A stretch of DNA of 64,000 nt from Blastobasis lacticolella. Taxonomy: Eukaryota; Arthropoda; Insecta; Lepidoptera; Blastobasidae. The notes beneath the pieces are model-generated. The model was not told the origin of the DNA. It did not search any database and saw only the letters and a program-made list of their open reading frames with translations. Shown here in pieces: positions 54,331 through 64,000 of this stretch. A program made the position numbers and the translations under genes. The DNA lies in the NCBI GenBank assembly GCA_905147135.1, contig LR990049.1:4605428-4669427 (forward strand), written 5' to 3'. Numbering within the stretch: the stretch's first letter is position 1; each line of letters starts with the position of its first letter.

Positions 54331-56580
54331 CCGTCCCTGTGCCAGCATCCAGTGCCACTAGTGTCAGAGAGTGCGCAAAGGAAGCAATAATCGTAAACTG
54401 TGGCGCATATTTCCGGCTTTTGCTCGCAGAACCGCCCTATATAGCAGTTTTATGCAGCGCTTTGTTGGATTTGAATTGCATCCAAGTGTTATTTTTATAA
54501 GCGCCAAGCAGCAGTGTAATGAGCCATATTTCTGGCTTAATGCTCTGCTAGATTATGAGTCAAGTATTTATCGGGTAATGTGAGGATAATGCTTTGATGG
54601 TCGTTAAAGAGTTGTTTTAGAATGTTTGTGTTATGAATGGCTTTTTTTCGAAAGAGTTTTCGTATTCTTGGTTGTTGTCTTTAGTTTTTATAACGATTTA
54701 CAATGATGATGTTGGCCGTGAGTTTAGCCTCTTAAGTGGGTACTCATGTTTATTTATTGGCCAATGGACCAGTCTCAAAGGTCAAGTTAACCATGTCAAA
54801 AACAAAGAAAGAAATCCCAGATAATCACTGATCTAGTTCGTTTTCATAATAAATAAAAAAAAATAACGGAACACTACTCCAACTATAGTAGTCTAAAAAC
54901 CACAGGAACTTACAACGCAGCACACGAAGAAACTTGGGATGTAGCGGTACACTCTCGGTCTTAAACACTAACCTAACTACGTCATGATTTTCGTGGGGTT
55001 TTGGCTTTTTACATGCGTCGAATGCCATCCGACTCGCCCAACACGTTAGGGAAAAGCCGATTCGCCAGAGCCTCGTCCGTTTGCCAGCAAAGGGACCACG
55101 TGCAGGTGAGGTTGGCTCGGGCCCCTGAGATGGTCCCATAATCCCCCCTAACAAACATAGGGTGGCACCATACGTGAATAATTCTAATGCAAATTAACTA
55201 GCCGTCTCATTTCAGTCTAATAACGAAATAATTTAAGTTGATACCACTATCGTGTATCAAACACGATTTACCTCTCTTAATTTCGAGTATACCCCATGAA
55301 CATACCTACCTACACGCAACATGAACCAGAACTTCATAAACACTTGATATTTGTACCCAACTCGAGTTAGTTTCCGGATATATTTGGGTTGTTATCAGGC
55401 GCTTCCGAGGCCTCGCTATCCGGAGTCGATCACAGCCTGCGGCATCGTTATGTCTGACAACATGTGAATATTCAGGCTTGCGCTCAGTTTAGCATGTCTG
55501 CTTGTTGTTAGAAAATATTGTCGAAAGAGCTGTGACCTGACGGCATATATTTATTTGAATGACCTGATAGTTTGGTTGTGATGCTGGCTGATTTTTTGAT
55601 AACAGAGAAGGGAAATGAAAGCCATAGTCAGAGAGTCGAGATTCAATATCTATTCTCATAATAGAAAATTCTTTATAATTTGCTATTTTAAGTATTTTTT
55701 TTTGTGAACATACAACGTTTAAGGAAATATATGCTGATAATTATAATATATCATTTATCTGAAGAAGTAAGATATTTTTAGAACTATCTAGTCTAGAGTA
55801 AAATTATGATTATGATTAATAATTGTTTTTGAGTAGGATCGTTTTCATATTATTGTAAGCCTTTATAAACATCTTAGTTCTCCCACACTATCTTTCTAGC
55901 TTTATTTTATCCGCACCAATGGAAACCATTATAGATTGTATCTCGATTTTACGGTCGCTGTTATTACGAGTATATGAGTATTTTCCAACGTGAACACAAT
56001 CTGAATAGAAATTTTCCAATATCTAGTAGTCCACGAAACAATGGAGCTGAAATTACAAGATATCTGGATCTTGTTGCACTGATTTTCTTCTGTTAGTATA
56101 GAATCTACATTCATATTCAAATATAATGTTGGAATTCAGAATTGAATGTAAATAAGCGAATTTAAATATCTGTAAAGATACAGGTTTGTATAAACGGTTA
56201 AACAAAGTGTGGTTGGATAAAACTTAAATGCAATCTCACTGAAGTGCAGGTAAGTTAGACCTGGTATGTCCTAATATATCTTACGGATAATTAGGTTACC
56301 TCATTGTTCATATCAGCTCACAATATAGCAGCCGATGAGTTAGTCTCAGAATATAAGTAATGAGTAAAACTTACAGGGCAGAGCGATAGCCTATATCTAT
56401 CACTCTCAACTGGCTGTATAAGAATTATTCCAATTAACTAGCTGACCACCTGACCATATATGGCTTATCTCAGGTAATTCATTGTATGACTGTATTATTG
56501 CCACCAGAGAACACTTTTATCCGGGGAGCTCAACAAGTATTTAGAATTACTTTTACTTTAGAACCATACATTATTACGTA
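54331..56580. other. Intergenic, nothing recognised
   Basis: Mostly AT-rich. The 109-codon minus-strand frame at 54825-55154 overlaps GC-rich sequence near 55060-55150 and shows no motif; I do not call it a gene. Confidence 0.3.
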
Positions 56581-56708
56581 AAAAATATAATCATCGTAAG
56601 AGCATCGGTTAGTTTTCAATTAATGTATTTCACTCATAAAAGAGTCATTGGTACATGGCCGCAGCGGGATTCGAACCCGGTACCACTCGGCTACCGACGC
56701 TCAACTAA
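56581..56708 (-). mobile_element. Short SINE variant: tRNA-like head plus tail
   Basis: Flanked by a perfect 13-bp duplication ACATTATTACGTA (56568-56580, 56709-56721). On the minus strand the B box GTTCGAATCC (56668-56677) and 'catgtaccaatgactctttt' match the head of the SINE at 25094-25477, but the body of about 250 bp is missing and the tail is 'gatgattatattttt'. Confidence 0.8.
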
Positions 56709-56721
56709 ACATTATTACGTA

Positions 56722-57147
56722 TTCGTTCCTAAATTTCTTTGCAGATTTATGTATTAATTAGTTAGTGGAGATGCACATTGAAGTGACACTGCAAGATAGG
56801 GGCAAAATCCGCAATCCAAGCCCGAAACGTTAGCTCTGATGTATGAATTTTATATATATTTTTTTAAATTGCCCCCATCTTGCAGCGTGCGGAGCGCTGT
56901 CAGTAGATGTCAACATTAGACGTCACACTTGACCGTTTCTTTTTACCAACATTTAGAATTTTTCATTAAGTGACATAGTTTACTCACATATATCTGTCTA
57001 CTTTTTTATGCATGCTGTGGTCACTTTTAAGTAATTTAGCACTTAGCTAAGTTTGTAAGTCAAAATCTATGTATGAGTGCATAAATTGTTAGTGATTCTC
57101 AATGATAAAAACAAAAAGTAACGCGTGTGAATGAAATAGGATGTCGA
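56722..57147. other. Intergenic, nothing recognised
   Basis: No supported feature. Confidence 0.3.
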
Positions 57148-57313
57148 CCAGAGGGCCGAGTGTAAGTTTTGCTTCGGTTTTACTTTACTATCGCGTAAAC
57201 TTCATTTACGTACCACTAGATGGCGCTATACATTTTTCCATACTTATTTCCACGTAAACGCAAACACGATAGTAAAGTGAAACTCAGCTCTTACACTCAG
57301 CATTCTGGCCAAA
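57148..57313. mobile_element. Small foldback element
   Basis: Inverted ends 'ccagagggccgagtgtaag' and 'cttacactcagcattctgg' continue inward as 'ttttactttactatcg' and 'cgatagtaaagtgaaa'. The centre holds 'actagatggcgctata'. A MITE-like unit of about 165 bp. Confidence 0.65.
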
Positions 57314-57434
57314 GAAAGTTTGGCCGCTGATGTGTAAGCCCCTTTTCCTGATTCTGTAATACTATCGTATTCGTTTCGGTTTCGTGGTCCTTTCGTCATA
57401 CCGAATTATAAATAAGGCGTGATCGGTTCTGGAA

Positions 57435-57740
57435 CACTAGTTTCTAAAGAGAAACGCTAGTACTTGTCGAGATTTAGATTTCGGATGACAGCTGTCAAAC
57501 TTATAACTGTTATTACTCTGAAACTACTGGTCCTAGAAAACTAGTCTCTGAAGAGAAATGATAGTGCTCGTCAAGATCTGCGTTTCAGATGCCAGCTGTC
57601 AAACTTAAAACTGTAATAACTCTGAAACAATTAATCCTAGAACTTAGTTCCTGAAGAATTTTATAAACCTCGGTACGATCTACATTGTGGATGACAGCTG
57701 TCAAACTCAAAACTGCAATAACTCCGAAACGATCGCTCAT
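57435..57740 (+). repeat. Three tandem units of about 103 bp
   Basis: Each unit has 'gaagagaaa'-like sequence, 'gatctacatttcggatg' variants and the shared 'gacagctgtcaaactta', then 'actgtaataactctgaaac'. The core recurs near 57485, 57588 and 57690, with divergence of roughly 15-20 percent by eye. Confidence 0.7.
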
Positions 57741-58509
57741 GAAAATGGTAGAAATTGTATGGTCTCTCTGAAAATGGCATAATTAGTTTTAGTCCCATTT
57801 TTATTTTAGTCCAAAATGAATGATATCTTTTTTGTACGTTTCCCTTCATCACATTTGAGTCGGACAGATTTAAAAAATATGCTGTAACTTTTTGAATCCC
57901 GCTTGTAAAAACACCGTCGAGAATGAAACATTTAAAATAACGCGCGTAAAAGCGTCGAAAAAGCTCTCGTGCAAACGTTGCCTAACTTGAAAAACAGAAT
58001 AACACCACCGTTTTCTTTATTGTTACCGTGACGTGCCACCGCGCGGTGAGCCGCGTAGTGCACTGCACCGTATGAGTGGACATCGGGCCTTAGGTTTACC
58101 GGTAAACACTTTGATGAATGCAAAACCTTCATACAATTTTCATATGATAACAGGGGTTAACTGAACTGTATACTGTGAAATTGTCATATGCTACTTAAAA
58201 CTGCATCGTTCTTGCTATGAGCGTCCGGGCTGACATGCAGACAACTGACGTAATTGCTAGGTACGGAAATGCTAAATAGGGACTCGGAAATTTCAGTTCA
58301 GTTTCTATTTTCACTTCATGATAAGTGCTGATGTTTCGCTTAGCAGTGGTTTGCGATGTTGTCTGTTATTAAAAGACAAGTGTATAATTACGGTGTGGGG
58401 CGCCTGCTTCGATATCAGTTACTCTTGGAAAAGGCTTGACATTATTTTTACAGGTTTTTATTTAAAGCTGGGGTCCGAAGTGGCAAGAATAATAGGAGAT
58501 ATATGAAAT
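57741..58509. other. Intergenic, nothing recognised
   Basis: No gene or element supported. Confidence 0.3.
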
Positions 58510-58620
58510 GAGTTGTGGATATATGCGAGGCATGGGCGTTGTATCAGGACAGAGCTAAGTGGCGGTCTATAGTCTCTGCCTTGCCACCTGTGGGACACAG
58601 GCGTGAGCTTTATATATGTA
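58510..58620 (-). repeat. Short dispersed repeat shared with 23262-23345
   Basis: Inverse copy: 'tcaggacagagctaagtggc', 'ggtctatagtctctgcc', 'cacaggcgtgagcttt'. Confidence 0.5.
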
Positions 58621-58789
58621 TGTATTTAACTTGCAATTTATGTAACTATATATGTTCGGGGCAAATCTTGCAAGCCTAATTTGACCCACTTCCCGGTTTT
58701 CAGTTAAGCTGAAATTTGGCATATCTATATAACTTGCTTGATAATGCTTTAATATGGTACCATGGAGCTGACTTGATGATGGAGTCGGA

Positions 58790-58990
58790 AAGTCATAGGA
58801 ACTATTGAACAAAATAAGATAATATAATCGTGTTTGGGCTCTTTGGAATGGTCTTAATAAGTTCTATACCCCTAAGTGTTATTCAAGATCTGATAATATT
58901 GACAGAAGGTAGCCTTAGGAACTACTGAACGCAAGATAAGCTCATCGTGTTTGGGCTCTTTGGAATGGTATTGATGAATACCATACCGCG
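58790..58990 (+). repeat. Two-unit tandem duplication
   Basis: 'aggaactattgaac' and 'aggaactactgaac' are each followed by 'atcgtgtttgggctctttgg' and 'aatggt'. Units are about 118 bp apart. Confidence 0.65.
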
Positions 58991-59984
58991 CAATGAAAGC
59001 TTGTTATAAAAAAATATTTTTCATTGGAGAACTATTTTTTTAACTACACGACGCAAAGCCACTCTCTTCCTCAAAATTTATTTTTAGGTTAACGACTTGC
59101 CTCGCCAAGAGGGACTATGTACTTAAGTTTGTTCCTTTGTGGCGCATTTGGGCCAATTTTGATGATTCTTGCGTCAAGCGATTATGAGTGTCACTAACAG
59201 ATATGACAGTGCGCACTAATTAAAACTTACGGTGGCAACAATAGAAAAAAACGAGAGTCGACGAACTAATTTTAGTAGAGTTTAGTGCAGCAAACTTATC
59301 TGACCCGGTGACAGCGTCTCTGTTGTTGGATTAGACATGACAATTCATTATGGCGAAACTTAGTACCAGCTTTGGCCTCCGGATTAGATAAGTATGGGGC
59401 ACTCAGGTATCGTTGAATTAGGTTAGGTAGGTGGGGTACCAACTGCTTCCCTGGCAGGTGGTATCTGTAACAAGGACTTCCTGACGAAAAAAAAATAGAG
59501 TAACCGATTAATCATTGAATGTAGAAAGCGGTTTCTAATTATGCGACTGTACGTGTTTTTGTCGTATCCTGGTCTCGAGTACCATTTTATAACATACTAT
59601 TACGCCATACGTCACTATCCAGGAAAACTAATGGTGTCCATATAAACGGTACAGTCTTGACAGATAATACGTTGTTTGGACTGCTCAGCAACATGCTTAG
59701 TCAATTACCCAAACTTCTTAACAATTTGTGATATATATCGAAAGCAGAATGGTGAAGTTTCTGTCTACCCTCATTTGTAATGATAAGCGCTCTATGTTCA
59801 TCACCATTATCGTAATTGGTAGATACATGTAAATAAATTGACTCAGTCCAACACATTAGTGGACATTAAATACTCATTAAAAGCAATTTCCACTCACTAA
59901 AAGTACAAAAGGATATGGATAGGTATATGCGGCTCAGCTGTACACGTATGATTTAATGTATTAGAGGTAGATTAGAGGTCTCCA
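58991..59984. other. Intergenic, nothing recognised
   Basis: No supported feature. Confidence 0.3.
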
Positions 59985-60090
59985 TAGAGGCGGGCAGCGC
60001 ATTGGTAGCGCCCCTGGTGTTGCTGATGTCCATAGCGGTGACCACTTTCCATCAGGTGGCCCGCATGCCTGTTTGTCTGTTGTATTATTT
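59985..60090 (+). repeat. Family 2 repeat end
   Basis: 'gggcagcgcattggtagcgc', 'tggtgttgctgatgtccata', 'gaccactttccatcaggtgg' equal the end of the 52905 copy. Confidence 0.55.
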
Positions 60091-60299
60091 AAAAAAATAA
60101 TCTAGTTTGCATAATACCCAGTTCTTTTTTTACCGCTGACTTTTGGTCAGGTCATACTACAATAAATAATTAAATTTGTCCATAAATTATTATTAATATG
60201 TACAATTAATCCAATGAAAAGCCAATTATAAAATATGTCAAAATGAATTCAATATTTTTATTACAAATGTCATTTAATCAGGTACATTTACTGAGAGAT

Positions 60300-61260
60300 A
60301 AAATTACTTACGTTCCTTACACGCCAAAAAGAACTCCCCAACCGTATATAACGCTCTTTCGCGAGTAACTGTATAGCTGCCTCTTAAAACTACCAAGAGT
60401 CTCTGCTTCGCGAATCCTTTTTGGGATAGCATTATATATTTTTGGGGCCATACCAAAAACGCTCTTATGAAATAAGCCGGTCTTGCATGGGTGGAAGTGC
60501 AGTTGATCTCGGCATCGTGCGCTTTCTACGCTAGGGAAGAGATGCAGATTTGTGCAAACAAATACGGCAATTTCGTACAGGTAAAGAGATGGCAAAGTTA
60601 ATAGCTTTAAAAGTGGCCTACAGCTGTCTGTGCGTTTCAGATTGCAGTTAGCTCTAATACAACGCTTCTGTGCCTTAAATACAGTCTCTTTTCAGTCAGA
60701 AAATAATCCCGTATCTCAGTATCGAGACTACAAGACCCTGATAAGCCATTAGTATGGTTTCACGATTTACTATTTTGTTTAATTTGTACAGTGCAAATGA
60801 GGATTGGTTGATTCGGTTCCCAACATATTCAATATGTGTACTCCAGCTCATGTTGCTGTCTAAATATAGACCTAAAAATTTTGTAACTTTAGTGTTTTCA
60901 ATTATATGTCCATTATGTGTAACGGTTGCTTGAATAGTGCTCTTGTCTCGTTGTTTAAATTTGATAATTTTCGTTTTTCTAGATTTAGTTGTACGTTGTT
61001 ATTGTTTAACCGTTCAATAATATTAGTTAGAATAGAATTTTTGTCAATTTCATTATTAAAAAGCACCGTGCAGTCATTAGCAAATAAAATAATTTTATTA
61101 ATAATCGATTCTATAATGTCATTAATGTAAATAATAAATAATAGAGGTCCCAATACACTCCCTTGCGAAACACCGTACCGAACAGTATTACCTTTAGACA
61201 AATATTGGGTTTCTAATTTTGTTTTGTGACATATTCGAGTAATTTGGATAATTTGAATTC
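60300..61260 (-). mobile_element. Decayed non-LTR reverse transcriptase
   Basis: Minus strand: 'VRYGVSQGSVLGPLLFIIYI' and 'ILFANDCTVLFNNEI' (around 61030-61180), where the catalytic FADD reads FAND, then 'NNVQLNLEKRKL'. A second frame (60317-60595) gives the end: 'HPCKTGLFHKSVFGMAPKIY', 'AIPKRIREAETLGSFKRQL'. A frameshift and missing catalytic Asp show it is dead. Confidence 0.75.
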
Positions 61261-61509
61261 TGTCTCTGAGATAAGATTTTATTAATTTTTTAATGTTTCC
61301 CCTTACTCCTTTTCAGCACACTTGTTTGCAAAACGGCCATTTTTGTACCGATTTTTGGCTCATTGTTTCGTAAGTTGAGACTCAATGTGCCGCTCGTGCG
61401 CAGTTGCGCGCAGCTCTTGCACCGCCGTCTTGCGCCGTTGCTGTTACGGCGCATTCGTGGCGCGATCGCGGGATTTGGACAGGATTCAGACATATTATAA
61501 AAATATTTC

Positions 61510-61690
61510 AATCGTGTCGGACGTTACTTCATTCGCGTACACCTAGTTTACCCCTACCTACCCTTTTTTACTTACAATCTACCCGTAGTATTTTATTATA
61601 AACCTTGTTCTTGAATTACTCTATCTTTTGTTGAAAACCACATTAAAATTCGTTGCGCAATTTAAAAGATGAAATTAAAAAATATAACAA
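61510..61690 (+). mobile_element. CTAG-type dispersed element, partial
   Basis: 'acttcattcgcgtacaccta', 'cctacctaccctttttt', 'tctatcttttgttgaaaacc', 'cattaaaattcgttgcgcaa' match 52580-52830. Confidence 0.55.
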
Positions 61691-63124
61691 AAAATACCAT
61701 TGCCTATTCCTCTAGGTAGTCACAGACGCCTCATAAAAATAAAAATGTAGCATTGTGCATCCCAATGTCGGCCCGATAGAAGTATTACTATTCCACCCTG
61801 CTGGACCCCAGGTAATACTCTGCAAATACAAATACTCTATCTAGCATCTAGAACTATCAAGCAGTACCTATATTGGTGAGCCTACTCGCCGACGCTTCCA
61901 CCCCAAACACGGCTAATGGTTCATTAAGTGTCAAATTTACAGGCGACCAACGCCTGGTACTAAATTTATAGAGGCACAGGAGCAGGACTGCAGGCCTATA
62001 AATAAATTAGCGAATACACGGTTTCCAGTTGATTTGTGATGTCCTATTAGGAACCTATTAGGCGAATATGAACGTATAGAAGAATGTATTAACGTGGTTC
62101 GTCACCTATACTAAATTTCTCTTGCTATTCTTTCATTCGTTTGGGTTTTTTGTAATTGTATTATGGTTTAAAAATGTCTTTCTGGGCTTCGAGTCCGCTT
62201 AAGTACTAATGACTCGATCGAATTTTAATTGGAACGCAATTGCAGCTCAACGTATTTTTATTTTTTCACGGTATATAGAGCGACCGACAGGCTAACTCGA
62301 ACGTCCATCCGCAACCAAGTGAGATGGCAATGTATCAAGCCTTCAATAATTGCTACCGAATCATATAACCGGTCGGGACTGATGGACATGAATCCATGCG
62401 ACTATAAAAATGCGAAATCAATGAAAAATAGTACATACATTAATTTAGTAAGAACATGAATCTGCGTAAATGTTGACGGCTACCACTCACCCACACGGGT
62501 TAAAACGTAAACCTACTTCTACAGATAAAAATAATAACATAAGTGCCATAAATATGGATCCATCGCTTCTTGTAGAATTGCAGAACATTCTCCATTCTCA
62601 ACTATATTGCTCAACAAGCGCTCCATACTTGCGCCCGATTGGGTAGTACAGGTAGCTCTACTACTGAGGACTCTTATCTCCGGTATTCGATTTGTGGAAT
62701 CGCTAATCGATACTCTACTCGTCGGTGTATCGGTGCGTAGGTCTCGATGTAGCGAACTCGGGACTCTCCAATGTAGAGTGGATACGGGAAAATGTATGAG
62801 GGGTCTGCGAGTAGTCTATCCGTCTCTGTTGAGTGCCTTTGTATCTGATTGTACCATTTGTAGGCAAGTTTAAGTGAATTTTTCTATAGTCATGTTTTTG
62901 TCGATTTATTACAAAACTAGCCGTTTCACGAGGTTATACCCGATCTCTTTTTTATCTTTGAAAACATTAAACTATCCCCCGGGGTCTTATAATTTTTACT
63001 GGTCTAATAATTATTTCCTGCTAGTGGAAGAAAATCGGTTTGGTACTTTAGGAGATTATCTCCAATATACAAAGTAGGCAGGGCAAAAGGGGCAGTAACG
63101 TTCTCGAGCGAGGATCATACACCG
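61691..63124. other. Intergenic, one repeat scrap
   Basis: 62095-62180 matches 34555-34680. The rest shows nothing supported, including short frames at 62229-62873. Confidence 0.3.
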
Positions 63125-63248
63125 GGTGACGCAGCCTGGGCCTACCCAGGCTGCGTCACCTAGGCACAGAACGTGTCGTGTTTCCATGTTGTGGGAGGCC
63201 ATGGAACAACATTTCCCACAACATGGAAACACGACACGTTCTGTGCCT
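63125..63248. repeat. Two adjacent perfect inverted repeats
   Basis: The first has 16-base arms 63125-63140 and 63145-63160 with a 4-base loop (ccta). The second has 35-base arms 63162-63196 and 63214-63248 with a 17-base loop. Both are perfect. The right arm of the second runs into ordinary RTE-like sequence, so the left arm is the added copy. Confidence 0.9.
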
Positions 63249-63340
63249 TCCGCATCCAGCTGGTACCTGTTTTCTTTACGTCGCTCCGGTGGGTGGCCTA
63301 TCCATGCTACGTCTTCTTCGTGTTCATTCGAGAACTTTTT
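63225..63340 (-). mobile_element. RTE-like fragment
   Basis: 'ttctgtgccttccgcatcca', 'gctggtacctgttttcttta', 'gtggcctatccatgctacgt' match the antisense RTE phrases of 43568-43850. Confidence 0.6.
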
Positions 63341-63527
63341 TGTGTTAGAAAATGCTGCTCTCCATTTTCTGGTACGAATTAAAAACCCTCCAAAACTTTT
63401 ATTTGATTGTTGTAAGTATTAAAAAGGTGTCTAAGTATATCATCAAGCACATTAAGTATTATTATACATTTATTATCCAATGATATTGCAAATTAATATG
63501 GAAATCAGTATTATTTATACTCATCAT

Positions 63528-63645
63528 CTCGGCGTTAATGTCCCGATTATGCTCTTGCGCATGAGAATTCGGGGTCCGCCTTGACCATGATCCAGGATCT
63601 GGCAGATCAGGTAATTACAGTGGACTGTCATCTGACCTCCATATA
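63528..63645 (-). mobile_element. 5'-truncated SINE
   Basis: 'cggcgttaatgtcccgatta', 'ggggtccgccttgaccatga', 'tccaggatctggcagatcag' and 'gtaattacagtgga' match the body and 3' end of the SINE at 25094-25477. Confidence 0.75.
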
Positions 63646-63899
63646 CCTATTATTCCCTATACTGATTTCATTAATGTTACATATCATATATTATCTAGTC
63701 TGGAATAATTTTAACATTATAATTTGAAAACTGTACAGCACAGACACAGCGGAAGGTTAGCGTAAAATGGGTAATTATTCACATGTTAAAATATAACATG
63801 ATGAATGTGGAATAAGGATGAGGTTTGTCAGGACCGTAGTAAGTGGAAATAACATGTAGTGTCTGCCTACCCTCTGATAACATTATTTTTCTTTAAGTA

Positions 63900-64000
63900 C
63901 ACTAGCGACCCGCCCCGGCTTCGCACGGGTAGAACCTAAGTAACCATGGCGTCATACACCAACATACACCTACTTCGCCCCCACTCACTCTTTTTTTCTT
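63900..64000 (+). mobile_element. CTAG-type dispersed element, cut by the window end
   Basis: 'actagcgacccgccccggct', 'tcgcacgggtag', then a short CTAC-like run 'acatacacctacttcgc'. The start form resembles 33426 but differs in the first 30 bases. Confidence 0.5.

Noticed and set aside
56640..56700. Second tRNA-like gene
   Set aside because: Part of the short SINE variant.

Overview
The window is animal genomic DNA, almost certainly from a moth or butterfly (Lepidoptera). The evidence is AT-rich sequence, small exons with GT-AG introns, and remnants of repeat families I recognise as common in lepidopteran genomes: RTE-like antisense fragments ending in (GAT)n, CR1-like 3' ends, R1-clade pieces, a tRNA-derived SINE and CTAC-rich dispersed elements. 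There is no bacterial gene organisation, no CRISPR array and no rRNA or independent tRNA gene.

The left half (about 0.7-32.5 kb) carries a tandem array of one gene family, all on the + strand, named copies A to H here. A complete copy encodes about 240-255 residues in four coding exons: (1) signal peptide ending C-Y/H-G plus a short helix; (2) an 'ASN.QKR.FSI ... ADVIA ... DP' segment; (3) a 61-codon exon with 'CRPE', two or three more Cys and, in most copies, 'HM.FRN.T..LF'; (4) a last exon with 'DGK.F', 'WY' and 'CNLPP' followed by a copy-specific tail. Intron phases are 2-0-0. C (9074-10972), E (16450-18118) and H (29400-32503) are intact. A (682-984) is the last exon of a gene that starts left of the window. 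B, F and G are pseudogenes and D is an exon 1 relic. I cannot match the family to a named protein. It looks like a lineage-specific family of secreted proteins evolving by birth and death, with a conserved core and rapidly diverging tails.

The array is interleaved with mobile elements. A near-complete CR1-like retrotransposon (4058-7930, minus strand) has two open frames joined by what looks like a -1 frameshift site. SINEs carry clear target-site duplications, one inside exon 3 of copy B. Copies D and E are a segmental duplication that includes an older RTE fragment.

The right half (about 33-64 kb) shows no convincing host gene. It contains two CTAC-type dispersed elements (one already inside copy G) whose centres expanded into 11-bp minisatellites, a 1.4-kb LTR element with an intact gag-like frame and no pol (36885-38293, 132-bp LTRs, AATAC duplication), several reverse transcriptase fragments, foldback elements, short tandem repeats and two adjacent perfect inverted repeats at 63125-63248. 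Stretches where I recognise nothing are listed as such.
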